Made by a program: the position numbers and the translations under genes. This document shows, in pieces, positions 1 through 7,895 of a stretch of 64,000 nucleotides of DNA. Origin of the DNA: Streptomyces caniscabiei (GTDB taxonomy: Bacteria; Actinomycetota; Actinomycetes; Streptomycetales; Streptomycetaceae); NCBI RefSeq assembly GCF_014930365.1, contig NZ_JABXWI010000012.1:47044-111043 (forward strand). The letters are read 5' to 3'. Under the pieces are notes generated by a model. That model did no database searches and had not been told where the DNA came from. It saw only the letters and a program-made list of their open reading frames with translations. How positions within the stretch are numbered: the first letter of the stretch is position 1; every line of letters begins with the position of its first letter.

Positions 1-257
1 CGCGCCCGCCACCGGACGCCGGATCAGCATCCCGGCGCGCGCCCGGCGCGCGCCCTACGTACGCCCTACGTCCGCCCGTCGCGCAGCCGTTCCGGCGAAC
101 ATCCGGCGGGGATCCCTCCACGGCGGGAAAACACCGGCGCAAACGGCGCGTGCACAGCGCATATCCGCTGTTTTCCAGCGGTACTCAGCACCTTGGTGGC
201 AATCTGCTCAGCAGCAGATACGCAAAGTAGAGGCACGCAGCCGGAGGTGCACGTCCC

Positions 258-1115
258 GTGGCGTCCAATGTCAATCCCACCGTCAGGCGACGCCGGTTGG
301 GCCAGGAGCTGCGTCGGCTCCGCGAGCTCAAGGGCATGACCGCCGAAGAGGTCGCCGAGCGGCTGCTGGTCTCCCAGTCGAAGATCAGCCGCCTGGAGAA
401 CGGCCGCCGCTCCATCAGTCAGCGCGACGTCCGCGACCTCTGCGGGGTCTACGAGGTCGAGGACCAGAGAGTCGTCGACTCCCTGATGCAGATGGCCAAG
501 GACTCCCGTCAGCAGGGCTGGTGGCACGCGTTCGGGGACGTACCGTACAGCGTCTACATCGGCCTGGAGACCGACGCGGAGTCGCTGCGGGTCTACGACC
601 CCCAGGTCGTCCCCGGGCTGCTGCAGAGCCGCCCGTACGCCGAGGCCATCATCAGGGGCGCGCTGCCGGAGACGTCGACGACGGAGATCGACAAGCGCGT
701 GGAGGTGCGCATACGGCGCCAGGACCGGGTCACCACCGACACCAACCCGCTGCGGCTGTGGACGGTGTTGGACGAGGCGGCCCTGCGCCGGGTGGTGGGA
801 TCCCGGTCGGTGATGCGTGAACAGCTGGAGCACCTCATCGAGTTGTCCCAGGTCCCGCATGTCACGGTGCAGGTACTGCCGTTCGAGGTCGGAGCCCATC
901 CGGGCATCAACGGCCAGTACGCCATCCTGGAGTTCGTCGACGCGGCCGATTCGAGTGTCGTGTACATCGAAGGGGTCACCAGCGACCTCTACCTGGAGAA
1001 GCCGCACGACGTACAGAAGTACACCGTCATGTACGAGCATCTGCGGGCGCAGGCGCTGAACGTGGAGCAGTCGCGGCAGTTCATCGAGAACGTCGCGAAG
1101 GAATACGCGCGCTGA
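258..1115 (+). CDS. XRE-family transcriptional regulator with DUF5753 domain
   Basis: Predicted DNA-binding regulator of 285 residues. Residues about 13-70 form a Cro/C1-type helix-turn-helix (LGQELRRLRELKGMTAEEVA, then LLVSQSKISRLENGRR). Residues about 95-280 match the DUF5753 domain that accompanies it in actinomycetes. The start is GTG at 258, with GGAGG at 243-247. The next gene on the same strand, about 300 bases on, encodes a DUF397 protein. Such pairs are abundant in Streptomyces, and some control development or antibiotic production (established for the family). The regulated genes cannot be told from sequence. Confident on family, not on role. Confidence 0.93.
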   Translation: MASNVNPTVRRRRLGQELRRLRELKGMTAEEVAERLLVSQSKISRLENGRRSISQRDVRDLCGVYEVEDQRVVDSLMQMAKDSRQQGWWHAFGDVPYSVYIGLETDAESLRVYDPQVVPGLLQSRPYAEAIIRGALPETSTTEIDKRVEVRIRRQDRVTTDTNPLRLWTVLDEAALRRVVGSRSVMREQLEHLIELSQVPHVTVQVLPFEVGAHPGINGQYAILEFVDAADSSVVYIEGVTSDLYLEKPHDVQKYTVMYEHLRAQALNVEQSRQFIENVAKEYAR

Positions 1116-1421
1116 CGTTGCGCACAGCGGCGAACTCCCGGACAGGGCCTCGCTTCTCGACCCTCGGGGCGATTCCAGACGCCCTGGAGAACTCCTGAAC
1201 GAGGAAGCGCCGGAAGATACACCCTCCACATGCTTCAACGGAAGACCATATTGGAATATGCCACCCGCACGAGTGAATAGTCGCTTCGTCTGCCGATGCT
1301 GACGAGTAGCGTCGATCACGCCAGGAGGTCAGCAGTCTTGGCGCAAACCGAACCGCGGGTTCCGTAGGGAACCCGCGGCGCGGCGACAGCAACTCAGTGA
1401 CGAACCAGCACCGGAGCAGAA
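1116..1421. other. Intergenic region between XRE and DUF397 genes
   Basis: About 306 bases without a convincing gene. An open frame reads through it on the opposite strand but has no family character and covers the XRE gene. The stretch is less GC-rich than its surroundings around 1200-1300, as expected for a promoter of the DUF397 gene, but I cannot assign -35 and -10 boxes. No repeat or terminator was seen. Confidence 0.4.
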
Positions 1422-1613
1422 ATGGCAATTCAGCAAGGCGCCACGGACAGGTGGGTCAAGTCCTCCTACTCCCAGGGAAACGGCGCGTGCGTCGAGATCA
1501 AGTCCCCCGTCCTGTCGGCCATGGCGGTCCGGGACTCCAAGGTCACCGACGGTCCCACCCTGGCGTTCCCCGCCGACGCGTGGAACACCTTCGTCTCCTC
1601 GGTCAAGGCCTGA
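1422..1613 (+). CDS. DUF397 domain-containing protein
   Basis: A 63-residue protein of the DUF397 family. Family marks are the N-terminal WVKSSYSQGNGACVEI block, the VRDSK motif, and the C-terminal P-x-AWNTFVSSVKA block. DUF397 proteins usually lie next to XRE/DUF5753 regulators and are thought to act as their partners or antagonists, as in BldB/WhiJ-like systems. Here it follows such a gene on the same strand, which fits a regulator-modulator pair. The start is ATG with a weak GGAG about 7 bases upstream. A hairpin with a short T run follows. Confidence 0.92.
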   Translation: MAIQQGATDRWVKSSYSQGNGACVEIKSPVLSAMAVRDSKVTDGPTLAFPADAWNTFVSSVKA

Positions 1614-1672
1614 CGTACGGTTCCGGCCCTCGATCGAGCGCCTGAACGACAACCGCACAAGCACCACCGAAA

Positions 1673-1720
1673 GAGCCCTCTCGACCGGCCCGCCGTCCTG
1701 GCCGAGGGGGCTCGGCCTTT
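1673..1720 (+). terminator. Hairpin terminator after the DUF397 gene
   Basis: Arms 1673-1688 and 1698-1713 form a 16-bp stem with one mismatch and two G-U pairs, followed by GGCCTTT. It lies between the convergent DUF397 gene and the minus-strand gene ending at 1746 and may serve both. Confidence 0.55.
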
Positions 1721-1745
1721 GACCGGACGCGGCCGAGGGGCCCGT

Positions 1746-2636
1746 CTAGCGCAGCCGGTCCACGTACCGGTCCGTTCCCGGCACCGTGGGGACGAACGGG
1801 GCCAGCAACTCCAGCCTCCCCAGCCCGCCTTCGGCGATCGCCTCCCCGAGTCCGCCGAAGGTCGCCTCCCAGCAGTCGCGTGGGTCGGCCTCCAGGAACC
1901 AGAGGAGGGTGAGGCGGGTGTCGACGCCCTCGACCTGCTTCACGTACGACATCCGGTCGAGGGGCAGCGGAGTGGGCCGGAAGACCGTGACCATCGCGGC
2001 CGGTGAGCCGGCGAGCCGCTTCGGGAGCTGGCGGGCCCGCAGCCACTCCAGCAACTCCGTCCGCTCCTCCGGCCCTTCGGCGTCGACGACCTGGAGCACG
2101 AGGCCCGCGTACGGGTGGTCGAGGGCGTGGACGTCACGCGGCCCGGCGGCGCCGTCGCGGTAGACGGTCGCCTCGTGGTCCTGGAACGCGGTGAAGACAT
2201 GCGTACGGTCCTGGTAGACGCGGGCGTCGCGATTCAGCCGTTTGTTGATGGCGACGGTCCACCGCATGTGGTCGTCGTAGCGGCCGTCGGTGATCCAGTA
2301 CGTGGAGAGGTAGCAGCCGGCGGTGACCGGCTGGGCGACCGCCGACTTCTCGGGGGCGCGCAGGAGTTGGAGGTCGCGGGTGGCGACCCAGCGGCGTCCG
2401 GCGAACATCCAGGGCATGGCCATCGCGCCCGCGTAGTAGTGGTCGTCCTCGTACCAGCGGTTGTACGCGTACTCGTGGCCCGGGTGCGGCTCGACCATCG
2501 TGATCAGGGCGTGGCCGGGGCGGACGCCGTAGGGGCCGACGGCGGCCAGTTCGGCGTACGTGGCGCTGCGGGTGTCCTCGCCCGGCTCGCGTCCACTCAT
2601 GCGCTTCCCCTCGCTCATGTGCTTTCCCTCGCCCAT
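1746..2636 (-). CDS. Uncharacterised protein, possibly dimeric alpha/beta-barrel (EthD-like)
   Basis: 296 residues, function not recognised. It is soluble, with no signal peptide or membrane segment. The N-terminal region (MVEPHPGHEYAYNRWYEDDH, near residues 45-65) and a second block with HVFTAF and YRDG have the spacing of ferredoxin-like EthD/NIPSNAP-type dimeric barrels; this is an inference only. Three in-frame ATGs at 2636, 2618 and 2600 each have their own purine-rich Shine-Dalgarno, so the start is ambiguous by up to 12 residues. It is divergent from an SDR gene, and the 80-base gap holds a palindromic operator shared with distant catabolic genes, which suggests a role in the same metabolism. 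Confidence 0.8.
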   Translation of the reverse strand: MGEGKHMSEGKRMSGREPGEDTRSATYAELAAVGPYGVRPGHALITMVEPHPGHEYAYNRWYEDDHYYAGAMAMPWMFAGRRWVATRDLQLLRAPEKSAVAQPVTAGCYLSTYWITDGRYDDHMRWTVAINKRLNRDARVYQDRTHVFTAFQDHEATVYRDGAAGPRDVHALDHPYAGLVLQVVDAEGPEERTELLEWLRARQLPKRLAGSPAAMVTVFRPTPLPLDRMSYVKQVEGVDTRLTLLWFLEADPRDCWEATFGGLGEAIAEGGLGRLELLAPFVPTVPGTDRYVDRLR

Positions 2637-2648
2637 GCGCTTCCCCTT
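2598..2648 (-). repeat. Triplicated 18-bp ribosome-binding-site/start unit
   Basis: Three direct 18-bp units on the minus strand, each a purine-rich SD (AAGGGGAAGCGC, GAGGGAAAGCAC or GAGGGGAAGCGC) followed at once by an in-frame ATG at 2636, 2618 and 2600. Units stay in frame, so any could start the same protein. Confidence 0.8.
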
Positions 2649-2672
2649 CCGTCCGTCTGCGGTCGCCCATAC

Positions 2673-2689
2673 TCTGACGCTCCGTCAGA
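2673..2689. promoter_or_regulatory. Palindromic operator, site A
   Basis: TCTGACG-CTC-CGTCAGA, a perfect 7-3-7 inverted repeat in the 80-base gap between the divergent genes at 2636 (minus) and 2717 (plus). The same core recurs at six other positions in the window, always between genes. The size and symmetry fit a TetR-family operator; the protein that binds it is unknown. Confidence 0.75.
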
Positions 2690-2716
2690 TAATGCGCCAG
2701 GGCCGGGAGGTCTCCG

Positions 2717-3505
2717 ATGTCACTGCTCGCGGGAAGGACCGTCGTCGTCTCGGGAGTCGGTCCCGGACTGGGCCAGCGGGTCGCCGCAGCGGTCGTCCGG
2801 GACGGCGGGAACGCCGTGCTGGGGGCGCGTACGGAGGCGAATCTCGCCAAGGCCGCGGCGGACGTGGACCCGGACGGCGCGCACACGGCGTACCGGGCGA
2901 CCGACATCACCGACGAGGCGCAGTGCGCGGCGCTCGCGGCGCTGGCGCGGGAGCGGTTCGGGGGTGTGCACGCGGTGGTGCACGTGGCGGCCTGGGACAG
3001 CTACTTCGGGGGCCTGGAGGACGCCGACTTCACCACCTGGCAAGCGGTCCTCGACGTGAACCTGCTGGGCACCCTGCGGATGACCCGGGCCTGTCTGCCC
3101 GGCCTGAAGGCGGCGGGCGGCGGGTCGGTCGTCATCATCGGCACGCAGTCGTCGGTGGCCGCGCCCTCGCAGGTGCGGCAGGCCGCGTACGCGGCGTCCA
3201 AGGGCGCGCTGACCAGTGCGATGTACTCGCTGGCCCGGGAGCTGGGGCCGTACCGGATCCGGGTCAACACCGTGCTGCCGGGCTGGATGTGGGGGCCGCC
3301 GGTCGAGGCGTACGTCCGGTTCACGGCGCACGGCGAGGGGGTGCCGGAGGCGGAGGTGCTGGGCCGGCTGACCGAGCGGATGGCCCTGCCGGAGCTGGCC
3401 ACGGACGGGGACGTGGCGGACGCGGCGGCCTTCCTGGCGTCCGACCGCGCACGGGCGATCACGGGCCAGTCGCTGCTCGTCAACGCGGGCGAACTGATGC
3501 GCTGA
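2717..3505 (+). CDS. SDR family oxidoreductase
   Basis: 262-residue short-chain dehydrogenase/reductase. The Rossmann glycine motif SGVGPGLG lies at residues 12-19, the catalytic Ser near 145, and Tyr158 and Lys162 in YAASK. The C-terminal ARAITGQSLLVNAG block is typical of classical SDRs. It should catalyse NAD(P)-dependent oxidation or reduction of a hydroxyl or keto group; the substrate cannot be read from sequence. GGAGG at 2706-2710 sets the ATG start. Operator site A lies about 30 bases upstream, linking it to the other operator-bearing catabolic genes. Confidence 0.93.
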   Translation: MSLLAGRTVVVSGVGPGLGQRVAAAVVRDGGNAVLGARTEANLAKAAADVDPDGAHTAYRATDITDEAQCAALAALARERFGGVHAVVHVAAWDSYFGGLEDADFTTWQAVLDVNLLGTLRMTRACLPGLKAAGGGSVVIIGTQSSVAAPSQVRQAAYAASKGALTSAMYSLARELGPYRIRVNTVLPGWMWGPPVEAYVRFTAHGEGVPEAEVLGRLTERMALPELATDGDVADAAAFLASDRARAITGQSLLVNAGELMR

Positions 3506-3727
3506 CCGGCCTGTCGGCCCGCCCTCGCTCCGTCCAAGGTCCCACCCCGCACGCGAGTGATCCTTTTCGGCCACTCGGGGATTCATATACATAAACGCAA
3601 GTCATCGCTCGGAACTTCTTTGCCTGCTCTTGACCTTCCACTTCCTTGCCGTGGGCATGCCACCGAACCCAGAGTTCACATGCCTGACCCAAGTCTGAAC
3701 CTGGCGGCGGACCCTGGAAGGGGGCCC

Positions 3728-5305
3728 ATGAATAGTCTCGACTGGGCCGTGCTCATCGGTTACTTCGGTGTGATGGTCGCGATCGGCGTCTGGTCGCACA
3801 AGCGCGTGGACAACGTCAGCGACTTCTTCACCGCCGGCGGCAAAATGCCCTGGTGGCTCTCCGGCATCTCGCACCACATGTCGGGCTACAGCGCCGTCAT
3901 GTTCACCGGCTACGCCAGCATCGCCTACACCTACGGCGTCACCTCCTTCGTGACCTGGTCGTTCCCGATCGCCCTCGGCATCGCCATCGGCTCCAAGCTG
4001 TTCGCGCCGCGCATCAACCGGCTGCGTTCACGGCTGCATGTAGCCTCCCCGCTCGAATACCTGAAGAACCGCTACAACCTGGGCACCCAGCAGGCGTTGG
4101 CCTGGTCCGGCATGCTGCTGAAGATCGTGGACGTCGGCGCCAAGTGGGCCGCGATCGCGACCCTGCTGTCGGTCTTCACGGGCGTGTCCCTGAACCAGGG
4201 CATCCTGATCACCGGCACGATCACCGCCGTCTACTGCACGATCGGCGGCCTCTGGGCGGACGCGCTCACCGAGTTGGGGCAGTTCGTCATCCAACTGCTC
4301 GCCGGTATCGCCATGTTCATCGCCGTGGTGGGCAAACTGGGCGACTACGGCGGCTTCTTCGGCGTGTGGGACCACCCGAAGCTGGACGGGCACGCGGAGC
4401 CGCTGGTGGGCCCCTACGGCACGATCTTCCTGCTCGCCTTCCTGTTCATCAAGCTCTTCGAGTACAACGGCGGCATGCTCAACCAGGCCCAGCGCTACAT
4501 GGCCACGGCGACCCCGTACGAGGCCGAGCGCTCCGCCCGGCTGTCGGCGGCGCTGTGGCTGGTCTGGCCGCTGGTGCTGTTCTTCCCGATGTGGATGTCG
4601 CCGCTGCTGGTGACGTCGGAGAAGGGCGACGGCTCCGACTCGTACGCCCTGATGACCGAACAGCTGCTGCCGCACGGCCTGTTGGGCCTCGTCATCGTCG
4701 GCTTCTTCTCCCACACGATGGCCATGTGCTCGTCCGACGCGAACGCCATCGCGGCCGTCTTCACGCGGGACTGCGCGCCGGTGATCTGGCGCCGGGCGCG
4801 GAGCTGGAGCGAGGGGCAGGGGCTGCGGGTCGCCCGGATCACGACGGTCGTCTTCCTCGGTCTGTCCATGGCGGCGGCGACCCAGGTCAACTCGCCCGCC
4901 TTCAAGGACATCATCACCGTCGTGATCAAGTGGGTGGCCGGGCTGATGGGTCCGATGGCCATCCCGATGATGCTCGGCCTGCTGCGGCCGTTCCGCCGGT
5001 CCGGTCCGACGGCGGCGCTCACCAGCTGGGCGTGCGGGCTGTTCGCCTTCTGGCTGGTGAACTACCCGATCCACTGGAACATCGACGGCGGCGTGCCGCT
5101 CCAGTTCCAGGTGTCCATCCCGCTGGCCGTCTCGCTGGTCCTGTACATCGTCATCGGCTTCATCAAGCCGGAGGACACACCCGAGCGGCTCGCGATCATC
5201 GAGACGATCAACTCGGACGGCGACGGCGACGGCCGGGGCGGAGCCGGGGCCGTCGCTCCGGTGCCGGCCCAGGGGAAGGACGCGTCGAGCCCCAGCGGGG
5301 TCTGA
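3728..5305 (+). CDS. Sodium:solute symporter family protein
   Basis: About 525 residues with some 13 hydrophobic segments, matching the solute:sodium symporter (SSS) family, which imports sugars, carboxylates or similar solutes using the sodium gradient. Diagnostic features are the N-terminal DFFTAGGKMPWW motif, the SHHMSGYSAVMFTGYAS loop, and the long central QAQRYMAT-containing region. I chose ATG 3728, behind GGAAGGGG at 3716-3724, giving an immediate MNSLDWAVLIGY first helix; ATG 3680 in the same frame is possible. The tail of about 40 residues is hydrophilic and Asp/Gly-rich. Substrate unknown; the nearest relatives by motif are the vSGLT-like sugar carriers. Confidence 0.9.
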   Translation: MNSLDWAVLIGYFGVMVAIGVWSHKRVDNVSDFFTAGGKMPWWLSGISHHMSGYSAVMFTGYASIAYTYGVTSFVTWSFPIALGIAIGSKLFAPRINRLRSRLHVASPLEYLKNRYNLGTQQALAWSGMLLKIVDVGAKWAAIATLLSVFTGVSLNQGILITGTITAVYCTIGGLWADALTELGQFVIQLLAGIAMFIAVVGKLGDYGGFFGVWDHPKLDGHAEPLVGPYGTIFLLAFLFIKLFEYNGGMLNQAQRYMATATPYEAERSARLSAALWLVWPLVLFFPMWMSPLLVTSEKGDGSDSYALMTEQLLPHGLLGLVIVGFFSHTMAMCSSDANAIAAVFTRDCAPVIWRRARSWSEGQGLRVARITTVVFLGLSMAAATQVNSPAFKDIITVVIKWVAGLMGPMAIPMMLGLLRPFRRSGPTAALTSWACGLFAFWLVNYPIHWNIDGGVPLQFQVSIPLAVSLVLYIVIGFIKPEDTPERLAIIETINSDGDGDGRGGAGAVAPVPAQGKDASSPSGV

Positions 5306-5400
5306 GGCGTCGCGCGGCCGGACCCTGAGGGGGCGGCCGGCGCGGAAGTGGTGGGGGCCGTTCCCGGGGGCCGGGGGCGGCCCTCGCGGCTGCGGCGGGG

Positions 5401-5961
5401 TCAGCGGAGGTGGGTGGCGATCGTGCGGGCGCAGGTGAGGGACTCGGTGTGAGTGGTCTCGACTTCGAGGTCGTAGTGGACGCCCCGGTGGACGAGGTCC
5501 GCCTGGGCGGCGGCCATGCCCCGGACGCGGTCGCCGCGGGCGGTCTCGCGGGCGGCGGCCACGTCGGGGGCGCAGCGGACGCCGACCCAGAGGACGTCCA
5601 AGGGGGCGCCGGAGCCGTCGGAACCGTCCAGGTCGAGGATGTTCTGCCAGCGCTGCTGGGAGGCGGCTCCGCCGAGGAAGATGTCGTCGACGACGATGCG
5701 GGCGCCCGCGCGGGCCATGGCCACGACGCCCCGGGCCCAGGCCTGTTCCAGGGCGCGGAAGTCCGCTCCGATGGCGACCTCGCCGTCGGCGGAGATCTCG
5801 ATGCCGCCGTCCGAGGTCTGCATCCTCGCCGGCATGGCGTCGATGAGGGAGTCTGCGCCGAAGGCGAGCCACTGGTCCGGCAGTTCGGCCTGGAGGCACC
5901 TCACGATGCCGGACTTGCCGGAGCTGGAACCGCCGTTGAGGATGATCATCCGGGTGGTCAT
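5401..5961 (-). CDS. cpt: Chloramphenicol 3-O-phosphotransferase homologue
   Basis: 186 residues, clearly of the chloramphenicol phosphotransferase family known from S. venezuelae, whose enzyme (178 residues) inactivates chloramphenicol by phosphorylating its C-3 hydroxyl. The first 20 residues are nearly those of the S. venezuelae protein: MTTRMIILNGGSS then the P-loop GKS (residues 15-17). The catalytic Asp37 is present in FGADSL, and DDIFLGGAA, LWVGVRC and ARETARGDRV are conserved. A short Ser/Gly/Asp insertion (DGSDGSGAP) near residue 123 is not in the classical enzyme. In a non-producer this would be a self-protection or resistance gene. No chloramphenicol biosynthesis genes are nearby. 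Confidence 0.9.
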   Translation of the reverse strand: MTTRMIILNGGSSSGKSGIVRCLQAELPDQWLAFGADSLIDAMPARMQTSDGGIEISADGEVAIGADFRALEQAWARGVVAMARAGARIVVDDIFLGGAASQQRWQNILDLDGSDGSGAPLDVLWVGVRCAPDVAAARETARGDRVRGMAAAQADLVHRGVHYDLEVETTHTESLTCARTIATHLR

Positions 5962-5998
5962 CGGGTCACGGTAGGGCAGCTCGGCCGCGGTACGAAAC

Positions 5999-6454
5999 CT
6001 ATTTCCGTGCGGGTGGCGTGGGTGTGCGGAGCATGAACACGTCCACCGGGTCCTCGCGTTCCAGGTGGAAGCCGTGGCGTTCGTAGAGGCGTCTGGCGGG
6101 GCTGCCCTGGAGGACGTTCAGGCGGACCGTCACGCCGTCGTGGTCGCAGCGGGTGAGGAGGGTGCGCAGGACGGCCGTGCCCATTCCGGTGCCCTGGAGG
6201 TGGGGGGCGAGGTAGAAGTGCTCCAGCCAGTGGGCGTCGGCGGCCGGGCGGAGGGCCACGCAGCCGGCGAAGGTGCCGGCGACCTCGATGATCCAGGTGT
6301 GGGTCGGGTCGAAGGCGTCGCGGAAGCGTCGGCGGACGCGGTGGGGGTCGTAGCGGCCGAGGCGTTCGAGGTCGGGCCGCATGACGACGGCGCGCAGCTC
6401 GGCGATGGGGGCGGCGTCCGTCGGCGATGCGGGACGTATGTTCCAGTCAGCCAT
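5999..6454 (-). CDS. GNAT family N-acetyltransferase
   Basis: 151 residues with a GNAT fold. Motif A, LAPHLQGTGMGTAVLRTLL (residues about 82-100), contains the Q-x-x-G-x-G acetyl-CoA pyrophosphate loop. Motif B includes NVLQGSPARRLYERHGF. It should transfer an acetyl group from acetyl-CoA to an amine; the acceptor is unknown. It lies 37 bases downstream of the cpt start on the same strand, so the two may be co-transcribed. ATG start at 6454. Confidence 0.9.
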   Translation of the reverse strand: MADWNIRPASPTDAAPIAELRAVVMRPDLERLGRYDPHRVRRRFRDAFDPTHTWIIEVAGTFAGCVALRPAADAHWLEHFYLAPHLQGTGMGTAVLRTLLTRCDHDGVTVRLNVLQGSPARRLYERHGFHLEREDPVDVFMLRTPTPPARK

Positions 6455-6487
6455 GATCCGTTGTTCTGTCGGGTGCGCGTGCGTGGT

Positions 6488-6516
6488 GGCTGGGCGCGCG
6501 GTTCCTCGCGCCCCTT
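6488..6516. repeat. Degenerate copy of the Streptomyces GCGC(A/G)GTTCC..GCGCCCCT repeat
   Basis: The stretch TGGGCGCGCGGTTCCTCGCG followed by CCCCT resembles the arms of the perfect inverted repeat at 15963-16114. Short GC-rich intergenic repeats of this kind are common in Streptomyces chromosomes. Confidence 0.45.
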
Positions 6517-6547
6517 CGGGGTGGGCCGGGGGTTGTGGGGCGTCGGG

Positions 6548-7663
6548 TCAGGCTCGGGGGTAGCGGGTCAGCCAGCCCGGGACTGCTCCTGTGGGGGCGT
6601 GGAGGGCCGGGCCCTGGGTCATTTCCAGGGCGAAGTCGTCGGCGAGGACGAGGATCGTGGGGCGGCCCTCCAGTTCGGCGAGCCAGGCGGGCGGCAGGGC
6701 CGTCTCGCCGTGGAGGGCGCCGAGGAGGCCGCCCGTCAGGGCACCCGCGGCCCCCGAAGGGCCCCCGTGGTTGACCGCGAGGCACAGGCCCTGGCGTATG
6801 TCCTCGCCGACCAGGGCGCAGTACACGGCGACGGACAGGACCCCGGCGGCACAGCCGTCGCCGGAGAGCTGCTCGACGACGACGGGCGACGGCGGGCCCT
6901 GGCGTACGGCGGCGACGGCCTGTTGCAGGGCGTCGGCGACGGGCTGGTGACCGGGGCGGGCGGCCAGCAGCACCAGGGTCTTCTGGACGGCGGCGTCCAG
7001 GCTCTCCCCGCGCGCGAGGGCGTGCACGATGACGGCGTACGAGCCGGCGGACAGATACGCGGTCGGGTGGCCGTGGGTCTGGGCCGCGCACTCCACGGCC
7101 AGTTGGAAGACCAGTTGGGGCTCCCAGCCGACGAGCAGGCCGAACGGCGCCGAGCGGGCGGCGGCCTCGGCGCCGGACGCGCCCGGGTTCTTGGGGGCGT
7201 CGAGGGTGCCCATGGTCCCGTCGGCGAAGCCGAGGAGACAGATCAGGGAGGGGTCGCGGCGCGCGTAGAGCCACTCCTCGCGCGCGAGCCAGCCGTCGTC
7301 CTTGCGGCGTTCGTCGGGCCCCCAGTCCCGCTGGGTCGCCGCCCAGCGCAGATACGCCCGGTGCAGATCGGTCGGCGGGTGCCAGACGCCGGTGTCCCGG
7401 CGCACCTGGGCGCGGATCAGGCCGTCGACGGTGAACAGGGTGAGCTGTGTGAGGTCGGTGATCGCGCCGCGTCGGCCGTACGCGGAGGCCAGGTCGGTCA
7501 GCCGCTCCGGGCCGTACGCCTCCCCGATCTGCGCCAGGGTGAGCTGGTCGACCGGCGCGCCCAGCGCGTCGCCCATGGCCGCGCCCAGCAGCGTTCCGCG
7601 CACCCGGCTGCGGAAGTCCTGCTGCTCGACACGCCCCCAGACGGCACCGGCTGTCGCACCCAC
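6548..7663 (-). CDS. ADP-ribosylglycohydrolase-family protein lacking metal ligands
   Basis: 371 residues with the ADP-ribosylglycohydrolase (DraG/ARH) fold: RGTLLGAAMGDALGAPV at the N-terminus, ALHGETALPPAWLAELEGR near the C-terminus. Active family members need Asp-rich metal-binding motifs (usually DDT-x-M near residue 65 and GD-x-D-S/T late in the protein). Here these read ITDLTQLTL and NHGGPSGAAGAL, so the key acidic residues are Leu, Pro and Gly. The protein may be a pseudoenzyme that binds ADP-ribosylated targets, or may have a changed activity. GTG at 7663 is chosen because GAGGAGG lies 5 bases upstream; longer in-frame starts run into the divergent promoter. Confidence 0.85.
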   Translation of the reverse strand: MGATAGAVWGRVEQQDFRSRVRGTLLGAAMGDALGAPVDQLTLAQIGEAYGPERLTDLASAYGRRGAITDLTQLTLFTVDGLIRAQVRRDTGVWHPPTDLHRAYLRWAATQRDWGPDERRKDDGWLAREEWLYARRDPSLICLLGFADGTMGTLDAPKNPGASGAEAAARSAPFGLLVGWEPQLVFQLAVECAAQTHGHPTAYLSAGSYAVIVHALARGESLDAAVQKTLVLLAARPGHQPVADALQQAVAAVRQGPPSPVVVEQLSGDGCAAGVLSVAVYCALVGEDIRQGLCLAVNHGGPSGAAGALTGGLLGALHGETALPPAWLAELEGRPTILVLADDFALEMTQGPALHAPTGAVPGWLTRYPRA

Positions 7664-7693
7664 CCCGGCCTCCTCACGGCCCCTGCCCGACCC

Positions 7694-7733
7694 GTACGTC
7701 AGTACGTCAGTACATCCGTACGCCCGTACGGCT
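7694..7733. repeat. Five 8-bp GTACnnnn tandem units
   Basis: Five head-to-tail octamers GTACGTCA, GTACGTCA, GTACATCC, GTACGCCC, GTACGGCT in the 232-base gap between the divergent genes at 7663 and 7896. It may be a multimeric protein-binding site or chance. Confidence 0.45.
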
Positions 7734-7895
7734 CGACAGTCCAGCACTGTAATGGAACGGGAATGGTCGCTTCGGGGCTCCAGAGGGGCGCCGAACGTCT
7801 TGTGCGCCACAACCGTTGATCGACTCCAGGCGTCAAACGGACGGATGTGAACAGCCGCCGTAACCGGGCTCAATTCCCGGAGAACTGGAGAATCC

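Noticed and set aside
66..1319. Long open frame on the minus strand across the XRE gene
   Set aside because: It is a shadow of a well-supported XRE/DUF5753 gene on the other strand. It has no known domain and its composition is that of antisense high-GC sequence.
3557..3727. Upstream start of the symporter at 3557
   Set aside because: The extra residues are hydrophilic and unlike SSS N-termini. ATG 3728 has a good ribosome-binding site and begins directly with the first membrane helix.
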